Of a stretch of DNA of 6,785 nucleotides, positions 1 through 6,245 are shown piece after piece (positions within the stretch are counted from its first letter, which is position 1; each line of letters begins with the position of its first letter). Location of the stretch: assembly GCA_007132825.1 (NCBI GenBank), contig SLNX01000141.1, forward strand, positions 1 through 6,785, written 5' to 3'. Source of the stretch: Bacteroidales bacterium. Lineage in GTDB: Bacteria; Bacteroidota; Bacteroidia; Bacteroidales; UBA7960. The position numbers and the translations under genes were made by a program. The notes under the pieces were generated by a model. It saw only the letters and a list, made by a program, of their open reading frames with translations. It did not search any database and was not told the origin of the DNA.

Positions 1-779
1 TAGCCGGACTGGCCGGATGGATCAATGAAGCACTCGACAAACTGTTGCTTAAGTTTATCCTTCCCGAAGAAATCGCCATGTCGCAGGTGGGAATCTACGG
101 TGCTGTTTACAAGCTATCCATCATGATGACTATCTTCATCCAGGCGTTCCGGTTTGCCGCCGAACCTTTCTTCTTTGCCATGGCAAAGCAACAGGATGCG
201 AAAAACACCTATGCGCAGGTGATGAACTATTTTGTGATGGCCTGCCTGGTTATTTTTCTCGGCATCACCCTTTTTATAGACATTTTCAAACATTTTATCG
301 GAGCACAATACCACGAAGGCTTAACAGTGGTACCTATATTGCTTTTGGCAAACCTCTTTCTGGGAATCTACTTCAACCTGTCAATCTGGTACAAACTAAC
401 AGGAAAAACCTATTTCGGTGCCTGGTTTTCTCTGGTTGGGGCAGCCATCACGATTTTGCTGAACCTTTGGTGGATACCGGTTGCAGGTTATTACGGGTCA
501 GCATGGGCGACACTCATCTGCTACATGTCGCTGGCCATACTTTCTTATGTTTTCGGACAAAGGCATTATAAAATTCCTTATCAGGCAGCAAGGATCTTTC
601 TAATGATCTCATTTGCGGTCATGATCTTCCTTGTCAGCTTTCTTACCTCCGGGCTGCCAGTCACGATGATGTATGTTGCACACCTTCTTTTGCTGGGTTT
701 GTTTTTGTTTGTTATAATGATTTCCGATTCCGCATTAAGGAACGCACTTAAGCGGTTTGAGGTAAGGTTACGGAACTAA
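1..779 (+). CDS. Oligosaccharide/polysaccharide flippase (Wzx/MOP superfamily), C-terminal part
   Basis: This is the last 258 codons of a polytopic inner-membrane protein. The frame is open to the left edge (first full codon at 3) and stops with TAA at 777-779, so the true start lies outside the window. Members of the family are usually around 450-500 aa, so roughly half is present. The sequence is a run of hydrophobic segments separated by short basic or polar loops. A stretch near residues 29-57 (GIYGAVYKLSIMM, then QAFRFAAEPFFF) resembles the conserved core of Bacteroidetes 'polysaccharide biosynthesis protein' flippases. The tail after the last membrane segment is basic (RNALKRFEVRLRN) and probably cytoplasmic. 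The family moves lipid-linked oligosaccharides across the inner membrane for capsule, exopolysaccharide or O-antigen synthesis; the substrate here cannot be told. It is 153 bp upstream of ileS and probably in a separate transcription unit. A related MATE-type transporter is the main alternative. Confidence 0.82.
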   Translation, partial: AGLAGWINEALDKLLLKFILPEEIAMSQVGIYGAVYKLSIMMTIFIQAFRFAAEPFFFAMAKQQDAKNTYAQVMNYFVMACLVIFLGITLFIDIFKHFIGAQYHEGLTVVPILLLANLFLGIYFNLSIWYKLTGKTYFGAWFSLVGAAITILLNLWWIPVAGYYGSAWATLICYMSLAILSYVFGQRHYKIPYQAARIFLMISFAVMIFLVSFLTSGLPVTMMYVAHLLLLGLFLFVIMISDSALRNALKRFEVRLRN

Positions 780-932
780 AACAGCACGAATCCAGTTTAC
801 AAATCCTCTACCCTTTCCCTCTTTTATTCATAATTATTTTATATTTTTGCGGCTTGAAATTGAATTATTTCCCTGAAAAACAGATATTCCACATTGATTC
901 TGAGCCGGAAGGGACAAAATTTTTGCAATACG
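780..932 (+). other. Intergenic region between the flippase gene and ileS
   Basis: These 153 bp hold no supported gene. They contain the candidate -7 box at 842-849 and an AT-rich leader. No GC-rich stem followed by a T-run is visible after the flippase stop, so I cannot place an intrinsic terminator. The leader is too short for a T-box riboswitch and shows no T-box-like structure. The ileS frame is open back to a TTG at 894, but the 13 residues this would add do not look like IleRS. Confidence 0.7.
842..849 (+). promoter_or_regulatory. Candidate Bacteroidetes -7 promoter element upstream of ileS
   Basis: The octamer TATTTTTG fits the Bacteroidetes sigma-ABfr -7 consensus TAnnTTTG, sits in an AT-rich stretch, and is followed by GC as is common for such promoters. 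It lies 83 bp upstream of the ileS ATG, which would give a leader of roughly 75 nt. I see no good TTTG -33 partner at the usual distance: the nearest are TTTC at 814-817 and TTTT at 822-825. The call therefore rests on the -7 box and its position. It would drive ileS, the DksA-like gene and the lspA fusion. Confidence 0.45.
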
Positions 933-3900
933 ATGCCAAAATACACCGAATATAAATCGCTTGACCTGGCGCGCCTGGGGGAAGAGGTGCGTGCCTACTG
1001 GGAGGAGAATAATACTTTTGAGAAAAGTCTTGAAATACGTGAAGGACACAAACCCTGGGTGTTTTATGAAGGTCCGCCCTCAGCAAACGGTTTGCCGGGA
1101 ATCCATCACGTGATGGCCAGGGCTATTAAAGATATTTTTTGCCGCTATCGAACACAAAAGGGATATTTTGTGACTCGCAAAGCAGGATGGGACACACATG
1201 GATTGCCTGTTGAGATCGGTGTTGAGAAACTGCTGGGAATTACCAAGGAAGATATTGGAAAAGCCATTTCCATCAGGGAATACAACCAGGCTTGCCGTAA
1301 GGATGTAATGAAATACAAGGATACCTGGGATGAACTTACACGGCAGATGGGCTACTGGGTTGATCTTGATGACCCATACATCACCTTTGACACGAAATAC
1401 ATTGAAACAGTCTGGCACTTGCTAAGCAGGCTTTTTGAAAAAGGATTGCTTTACAAAGGATACAGTATCCAGCCCTATTCTCCGGCTGCCGGAACAGGAC
1501 TGAGCACACACGAACTAAACCAGCCCGGATGCTATCGCATGGTGAAAGACAACTCGCTCACCGCCCAATTCAAGGTGGTTCGCAATGAAAAGTCTGAATT
1601 CCTGTATCATGATGGAGGTACCGAAGTATTCCTTCTGGCCTGGACCACCACTCCCTGGACACTTCCAAGCAACACAGGTTTGGCAGTTGGGCCGAAAATC
1701 GAATATGTCCAGGTTCAAACGTTCAACCCATACACCCACCAAGCCATTCGGGTGATTTTGGCCAAAGACCTGGCGGGCAGTTTTTTTCCTGAAAAAAACA
1801 GCGGTCTAAAGCTCGAAGACTACAATCCCGGCGACAAGCAGATCCCCTTCAGGATAATTGGCACATATAGCGGAAAACAGCTTGAAGGTGTCCGCTACGA
1901 ACAGCTCCTGCCTTACGCGCGGCCCGAAACGGGAGACCCTTTCCGCGTGGTAATTGGCGATTTTGTTACAACCGGTGATGGTACAGGTATTGTGCATATT
2001 GCACCAAGTTTTGGTGCAGATGACTTCAAAATGGGACAGGAGTATGGACTGGGACACCTAACCATGGTTGACAAGAAGGGTCGTTTTGTGGAAGCGATGG
2101 GAGAATTTGCCGGGCGCTTTGTGAAACCTGAATACATCGGCGAGCATGACACACCCGAAGAGCGCCCCGTGGATGTGGACATCATCATCAAACTCAAAAC
2201 AGAAAACAGGGCTTTTAAGGCAGAAAAGTATGAGCACTCATATCCACACTGCTGGCGAACCGACAAACCGATCCTTTATTATCCGCTCGACTCCTGGTTC
2301 ATCAGAACCACTGCCATTAAAGACAGGATGATCGCGTTGAACAAAACCATCCAGTGGAAGCCGGAAAGCACCGGCACAGGCCGGTTTGGCAATTGGCTGG
2401 AAAACCTGCAGGACTGGAACCTGAGTCGCTCCCGTTACTGGGGTGTGCCATTACCCATTTGGGTTACCGAAGACCGGGAAGAGATGATGTGCATCGGCTC
2501 GGTGGAGGAGCTGAAGAAAGCCATTGATCAGTCAGTGGAAGCAGGCTTCATGAAAGAAAATCCAATTGCAGGCTTTTTGGGTGGTGATATGGCGGATAAA
2601 AACTATGAACAGGTTGACCTTCACCGCCCGTTCGTTGATGAGGTGGTGCTTGCCTCCCCTTCCGGGAAAAAAATGTATCGCGAAGCCGACCTGATCGATG
2701 TTTGGTTCGACAGCGGTGCCATGCCTTATGCACAATATCATTACCCCTTTGAGAACAAAGAGGTTTTTGAAGCTAACTTTCCTGCCGACTTTATTGCGGA
2801 AGGAGTGGACCAAACCCGGGGATGGTTTTTCACCCTGCACGCCATCGCGAGCATGATCTCCGATTCCGTTGCCTTTAAAACGGTGGTTTCGAACGGCCTG
2901 GTACTCGACAAAGCAGGAAATAAGATGTCCAAAAGGTTGGGTAATGCCATAGATCCGTTTGAAACCATCAAAAAGTATGGGCCCGACGCAACACGGTGGT
3001 ACATGATCTCGAATGCACAACCGTGGGACAACCTGAAGTTTGACCTTGAGGGGGTTGCTGAAGTCACCAGGAAGTTTTTCGGAACCCTTTACAACACCTA
3101 CGCATTCTTTGCACTGTATGCCAACATCGACCGGTTTTCATACAGCGAGGAGGAGGTACCACACAACAAACGGCCGGAAATAGACAGATGGATCCATTCG
3201 GAGCTAAACACGTTAATCAAAAAAGTGGATGCATGTTATGGTGACTTTGAGCCTACACGTGCATGCAGGCTGATCCAGGACTTTGTTGACGAACATCTTA
3301 GCAACTGGTATGTCAGGCTTAGCAGACGCAGGTTTTGGAAGGGTGATTACACAACCGATAAGATCTCCGCCTACCAAACCCTGTACTGCTGTCTCGAAAC
3401 CATTGCCATGCTTTCAGCACCTGTAGCACCTTTCTTCAGCGAACGGCTGTTCCTTGATCTGAACCGGGTCAGCAACCGGTGCCGTGTAGATTCGGTACAC
3501 CATACTGACTTTCCAAAGGCCGATAACAGCAAGATAGACCGTGGTCTGGAAGAGCGGATGCAGCTGGCACAACAAATTTCATCGATGGTTCTGGCCCTGC
3601 GAAAAAAAGTAAACATCAGGGTCCGCCAGCCTCTTCAAAAGGTCATGGTACCCGTTCTGGATGAAAAATTTCGTTCACAACTGGAAGATGTGGAGCAGCT
3701 TATCCTTTCCGAAGTGAATGTGAAAGAGATGGAATACCTGGATGACACCACCGGTGTGCTTGTCAAAAAGATCAAACCCAATTTCAAAGCACTTGGACCG
3801 CGGTTTGGCAAGATGATGAAGCAGGTGGCCGCCGCAATCAATGGCTTCACACAGGAGGAGATCAGAAATATGGAACAAAATGGCTACGCAACCCTGAATT

Positions 3901-4304
3901 TTCAGGGCCGTAAGGAGGAAATTAGCCTGGAAGAGGTGGAGATCATTTCCGAAGACATTCCCGGCTGGCTTGTTGCCAATGAAGGGAAGCTGACCGTGGC
4001 CCTTGACATCACCATTACCAACGAACTCCGCGATGAAGGGATCGCACGTGAACTGATCAACAGGATTCAAAACATCAGAAAAGACAAGGGGTTTGAGGTG
4101 ACAGACAAGATTGTTCTGCAGGTGCAGAAACATGATACGATTAGTGATGCCATTTTAAACAATAATGACTATATTTGTTCAGAAACATTGGCGAATCAGC
4201 TCTGTTATGTTGAACAAATAGAGCAGGAAGGTAAGGTTGCAGTGGATCTTGGAGATGAGCTGCAGACCTTCGTATTTATAAAAAAACAAAACAACAATCA
4301 ATAA
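933..4304 (+). CDS. ileS: Isoleucyl-tRNA synthetase, IleRS2 type with altered HIGH motif (GIHH)
   Basis: Cytoplasmic class I aminoacyl-tRNA synthetase, 1123 aa, that charges tRNA-Ile with isoleucine using ATP and hydrolyses misactivated or mischarged valine. The ATG at 933 is chosen because MPKYTEYKSLDL is where IleRS similarity begins; a TTG at 894 would add 13 unrelated residues. No Shine-Dalgarno is visible. Order of elements: Rossmann catalytic core with GPPSANGLPGIHH, in which residues 56-59 (GIHH) replace the usual HxGH; editing (CP1) domain with the Thr-rich WTTTPWTLPSN at 237-247 and GTGIVHIAPSFGADD at 350-364; WNLSRSRYWG at 495-504; KMSKR at 664-668 in place of KMSKS; alpha-helical anticodon-binding domain from about residue 750 with NWYVR at 791-795; and a long C-terminal domain including NELRDEGIARELINRI from 1030. 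The length and lack of C-terminal zinc-finger cysteines fit the eukaryote-like IleRS2 branch. It is followed after 11 bp by the DksA-like gene. Confidence 0.97.
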   Translation: MPKYTEYKSLDLARLGEEVRAYWEENNTFEKSLEIREGHKPWVFYEGPPSANGLPGIHHVMARAIKDIFCRYRTQKGYFVTRKAGWDTHGLPVEIGVEKLLGITKEDIGKAISIREYNQACRKDVMKYKDTWDELTRQMGYWVDLDDPYITFDTKYIETVWHLLSRLFEKGLLYKGYSIQPYSPAAGTGLSTHELNQPGCYRMVKDNSLTAQFKVVRNEKSEFLYHDGGTEVFLLAWTTTPWTLPSNTGLAVGPKIEYVQVQTFNPYTHQAIRVILAKDLAGSFFPEKNSGLKLEDYNPGDKQIPFRIIGTYSGKQLEGVRYEQLLPYARPETGDPFRVVIGDFVTTGDGTGIVHIAPSFGADDFKMGQEYGLGHLTMVDKKGRFVEAMGEFAGRFVKPEYIGEHDTPEERPVDVDIIIKLKTENRAFKAEKYEHSYPHCWRTDKPILYYPLDSWFIRTTAIKDRMIALNKTIQWKPESTGTGRFGNWLENLQDWNLSRSRYWGVPLPIWVTEDREEMMCIGSVEELKKAIDQSVEAGFMKENPIAGFLGGDMADKNYEQVDLHRPFVDEVVLASPSGKKMYREADLIDVWFDSGAMPYAQYHYPFENKEVFEANFPADFIAEGVDQTRGWFFTLHAIASMISDSVAFKTVVSNGLVLDKAGNKMSKRLGNAIDPFETIKKYGPDATRWYMISNAQPWDNLKFDLEGVAEVTRKFFGTLYNTYAFFALYANIDRFSYSEEEVPHNKRPEIDRWIHSELNTLIKKVDACYGDFEPTRACRLIQDFVDEHLSNWYVRLSRRRFWKGDYTTDKISAYQTLYCCLETIAMLSAPVAPFFSERLFLDLNRVSNRCRVDSVHHTDFPKADNSKIDRGLEERMQLAQQISSMVLALRKKVNIRVRQPLQKVMVPVLDEKFRSQLEDVEQLILSEVNVKEMEYLDDTTGVLVKKIKPNFKALGPRFGKMMKQVAAAINGFTQEEIRNMEQNGYATLNFQGRKEEISLEEVEIISEDIPGWLVANEGKLTVALDITITNELRDEGIARELINRIQNIRKDKGFEVTDKIVLQVQKHDTISDAILNNNDYICSETLANQLCYVEQIEQEGKVAVDLGDELQTFVFIKKQNNNQ

Positions 4305-4315
4305 AAGCTGAGTGT

Positions 4316-4714
4316 ATGGAAACGAAACGTGAAAAAACAAGGTATTCGGATGAAGAGTTGAATGAGTTCAGAGAAATCATCAACAAAAAGCTCGTAGAAG
4401 CCAGAGAGGGACTGAAGCTGCTAACCGAAGCATATACAACCCAGAACGCAAACGACACCAATGACACATCCCCTTCTTTCAAGATCCTTGAAGAGGGTTC
4501 GCAGGTGTTGTCAAAAGAGGAAAACAGCCAGCTTGCCGCACGTCAGCAAAAGTTCATCCGTGACCTGGAAAATGCCCTGATCCGCATCGAAAACAAAACG
4601 TATGGCGTATGCCGGGTTACCGGAAAGCTGATCTCAAAAGAGCGTTTGCGCAGCGTTCCTCACGCTACACTAAGTATTGAAGCGAAAATGAACAGAAAGC
4701 CAAACGAAATTTAA
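4316..4714 (+). CDS. TraR/DksA-family regulator with degenerate zinc finger
   Basis: A 132-aa soluble protein. The N-terminal two-thirds is charged and helical, consistent with the DksA coiled coil that enters the RNA polymerase secondary channel. The likely coil tip reads NDTNDTS at about residues 46-52; its D47-x-x-D50-x-S52 spacing resembles the DxxDxA tip of E. coli DksA, with Ser for Ala. The globular end has YGVCRVTGK (96-104) and ERLRSVPHATLSIEAK (109-124), which align with the DksA C4 finger. However, only C99 of the four zinc ligands remains; the others correspond to T102, S120 and A123. The fold is therefore probably held without zinc. The family modulates transcription initiation, often with ppGpp, but that is not shown here. 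The gene lies 11 bp after ileS and 8 bp before lspA, so co-transcription is likely. Family assignment is firm; equivalence to DksA is not. Confidence 0.9.
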   Translation: METKREKTRYSDEELNEFREIINKKLVEAREGLKLLTEAYTTQNANDTNDTSPSFKILEEGSQVLSKEENSQLAARQQKFIRDLENALIRIENKTYGVCRVTGKLISKERLRSVPHATLSIEAKMNRKPNEI

Positions 4715-4722
4715 CGGCTGCT

Positions 4723-6198
4723 TTGAAAAAGTGTTACATCCCCTGGGTCGTAATTCCGTCGATTGTTCTGATTGACCAGCTTACGAAAGTTCTGGTCAAA
4801 ACTTCTATGACACTCGGACAAAGTATCCCTGTTTTGGGAGACTGGTTCATTATTCATTTTACCGAAAACTACGGAATGGCCTTCGGCCTTGAGTTTTCCG
4901 GCGAGTACGGAAAATTACTGCTCAGCATCTTTCGTATTGTGGCAGTCGTTTTTATCGGATGGTACCTCGCACGTCTGATTAAACGTCCTATAAAGAAAGG
5001 GTTGATCTTTGCCATTTCACTCATTATGGGAGGTGCCATTGGCAACATCATCGACAGCAGCTTTTACGGTTTGATTTTCAGCGCCAGCCACTTCAATCAG
5101 GTGGCTCAGCTTTTCCCGGAAGGAGGAGGATACGGCACTTTTCTGCACGGCAAAGTGGTTGATATGCTCTATTTCCCAATTATCCAGGGACGTTTCCCCG
5201 AATGGTTCCCTTTCGTGGGTGGCGATACCTTTGTGTTTTTCAGACCGGTCTTCAACATCGCCGACTCAGCCATCACCATTGGTGTATTTACCCTGCTCGT
5301 GTTTCAGAAAAGATTTTTTCCAAAAAAACATAATGCCCCCAAAGACCCGGAACAGGAAAAGGGAAACATAAATGCTGAAGTGGACATCCTGTTTGATCAG
5401 GAAGAGCAGGAGCAGGATGGTGAAGGGTTCCTTTTCGAGCAGATTGTTTTCGGTCCAATCAAAAGCCGGCGTCTGGGGATTTCACTGGGTGTGAACCTGC
5501 TTCCCCTCAACCGAAAGCATTGCACCTTTAACTGTTTGTACTGCGAGTGTGGATGGACCAAACCGGACAAAGAAGCTTGCACCGTTTATCCCACCAGGGA
5601 AGAGATCAGAGAAGCACTGGATAATAAGCTGGAGGCTATGAAAGCCAAAAAAGCAATGCTCGACACCATCACATTTGCCGGAAATGGTGAACCCACGCTG
5701 CACAACGATTTTGCCGGCATTATAGACGACACCATCGCCCTTCGCAACAAGTATTATCCCGCAGCTCGCATTGCTGTCCTAAGCAATGGCAGCATGGCAG
5801 GAAAGGAAAAGGTTGCGGAAACCCTGAAAAAAGTGGATCAAAATATCCTGAAATTGGATGCAGGTACCGATGAAACATTTCAGAAGATCAACAATCCCCG
5901 CATCCGGATCAGCCTTGAAGAGGTCCTAAGCAATCTCGAAAAATTCAAAGAAAACCTGATCATCCAAACCCTTTTTGTACGTGGCACCTACAAAGGTTTT
6001 GATTTTGACAACACAACCGCTGAAGAGGTTAATTTGTGGCTGCAACACCTCAAAATGTTGCAACCGTCGCTGGTAATGATCTATTCTATTGCCCGTGCCA
6101 CACCAGCCGAAGGAGTTCAAAAAGTCCAGATGGAGGACCTGGAGAAGATCGCTGCAAAAGTTGAAGCACTTGGAATCGAAACAGAGGTATACCCATAA
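4723..6198 (+). CDS. lspA: Lipoprotein signal peptidase (LspA) fused to a radical SAM protein
   Basis: A single 491-codon frame encodes two complete proteins. Residues 1-200 are LspA (signal peptidase II), the inner-membrane aspartyl protease that cleaves prolipoproteins before the lipidated cysteine. Visible are IDQLTK (D18) in helix 1, ENYGMAFG at 48-55, GGAIGNIID at 103-111, and the catalytic aspartates D147 (KVVDML) and D181 (FNIAD). Residues 201-235 form a basic then acidic linker. Residues 236-491 are a radical SAM protein with CTFNCLYC at 267-274. The TTG start is chosen because the frame upstream to a TGA at 4678 has no ATG or GTG, and the first later Met (residue 29) would remove helix 1. 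LspA has four helices with both ends in the cytoplasm, so the C-terminal enzyme would sit in the cytoplasm. The gene begins 8 bp after the DksA-like gene. A chimeric assembly is possible, but both halves are intact and in frame. Confidence 0.9.
   Translation: MKKCYIPWVVIPSIVLIDQLTKVLVKTSMTLGQSIPVLGDWFIIHFTENYGMAFGLEFSGEYGKLLLSIFRIVAVVFIGWYLARLIKRPIKKGLIFAISLIMGGAIGNIIDSSFYGLIFSASHFNQVAQLFPEGGGYGTFLHGKVVDMLYFPIIQGRFPEWFPFVGGDTFVFFRPVFNIADSAITIGVFTLLVFQKRFFPKKHNAPKDPEQEKGNINAEVDILFDQEEQEQDGEGFLFEQIVFGPIKSRRLGISLGVNLLPLNRKHCTFNCLYCECGWTKPDKEACTVYPTREEIREALDNKLEAMKAKKAMLDTITFAGNGEPTLHNDFAGIIDDTIALRNKYYPAARIAVLSNGSMAGKEKVAETLKKVDQNILKLDAGTDETFQKINNPRIRISLEEVLSNLEKFKENLIIQTLFVRGTYKGFDFDNTTAEEVNLWLQHLKMLQPSLVMIYSIARATPAEGVQKVQMEDLEKIAAKVEALGIETEVYP
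5428..6198 (+). other. Radical SAM module of the LspA fusion (COG0731-like)
   Basis: This is the C-terminal 256 residues of the fusion, about the size expected of a stand-alone enzyme. It opens with FLFEQIVFGPIKSRRLG and SLGVNLLP, a signature I associate with COG0731-type Fe-S oxidoreductases. Next comes the [4Fe-4S]-binding CxxxCxxC (C267, C271, C274; bases 5521-5544), then TFAGNGEPTLH at 317-327, the GGE-like SAM-binding segment, and SNGSM at 354-358. Stand-alone relatives in my memory begin with Met at the position of F236, here TTC, so the usual start is absent. The only plausible internal start I see is GTG at 5380 (V220), without a convincing ribosome-binding site. The reaction is unknown, and no SPASM or other auxiliary cluster domain is visible. 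Confidence 0.85.
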
Positions 6199-6228
6199 TG
6201 CCTTTATCCTGTTTTTAATACAAATGAT

Positions 6229-6236
6229 TATTTTTG
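6229..6236 (+). promoter_or_regulatory. Candidate -7 promoter element upstream of the exosortase-like gene
   Basis: The octamer TATTTTTG is identical to the one upstream of ileS and fits TAnnTTTG. It lies in the 47-bp gap after the fusion gene and ends 9 bp before the ATG at 6246. A transcript starting the usual few bases downstream would have almost no leader. The -33 region is weak: TTTA at 6203-6206 is the best candidate. The stretch is AT-rich, so a chance match is quite possible. Confidence 0.3.
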
Positions 6237-6245
6237 TTTATGGTT

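Noticed and set aside
45..47. TTG at 45 as the start of the flippase gene
   Set aside because: The frame is open to the left edge and the residues before 45 are a plausible part of the same membrane protein, so this is an internal Leu codon of a truncated gene.
856..871. Inverted repeat GAAAT-6 nt-ATTTC in the ileS leader
   Set aside because: A 5-bp AT-rich stem with a 6-nt loop is too weak for a terminator or riboswitch and is expected by chance.
918..925. AAttTTTG just upstream of the ileS ATG as a second -7 promoter box
   Set aside because: It has A instead of T at the first position of TAnnTTTG and would give a leaderless ileS mRNA. The box at 842-849 is a full match.
894..932. TTG at 894 as the ileS start, adding 13 residues
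   Set aside because: The added residues (MILSRKGQNFCNT) do not resemble IleRS N-termini, and ATG at 933 gives a standard beginning.
780..932. T-box or other amino-acid-responsive leader for ileS
   Set aside because: The leader is far too short, shows no T-box sequence or antiterminator/terminator pair, and such leaders are not expected in Bacteroidetes.
1913..3067. Antisense frames of 108-162 aa inside ileS
   Set aside because: They lie opposite strongly conserved IleRS sequence, have no recognisable motifs and are best explained as shadows of the sense codon bias.
5372..5419. ATG codons at 5372 and 5417 in the linker as a start for the radical SAM protein
   Set aside because: Both are in a different frame from the radical SAM coding sequence.
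6199..6245. Intrinsic terminator after the fusion gene
   Set aside because: T-runs are present (6211-6216, 6231-6235), but no stem precedes them.
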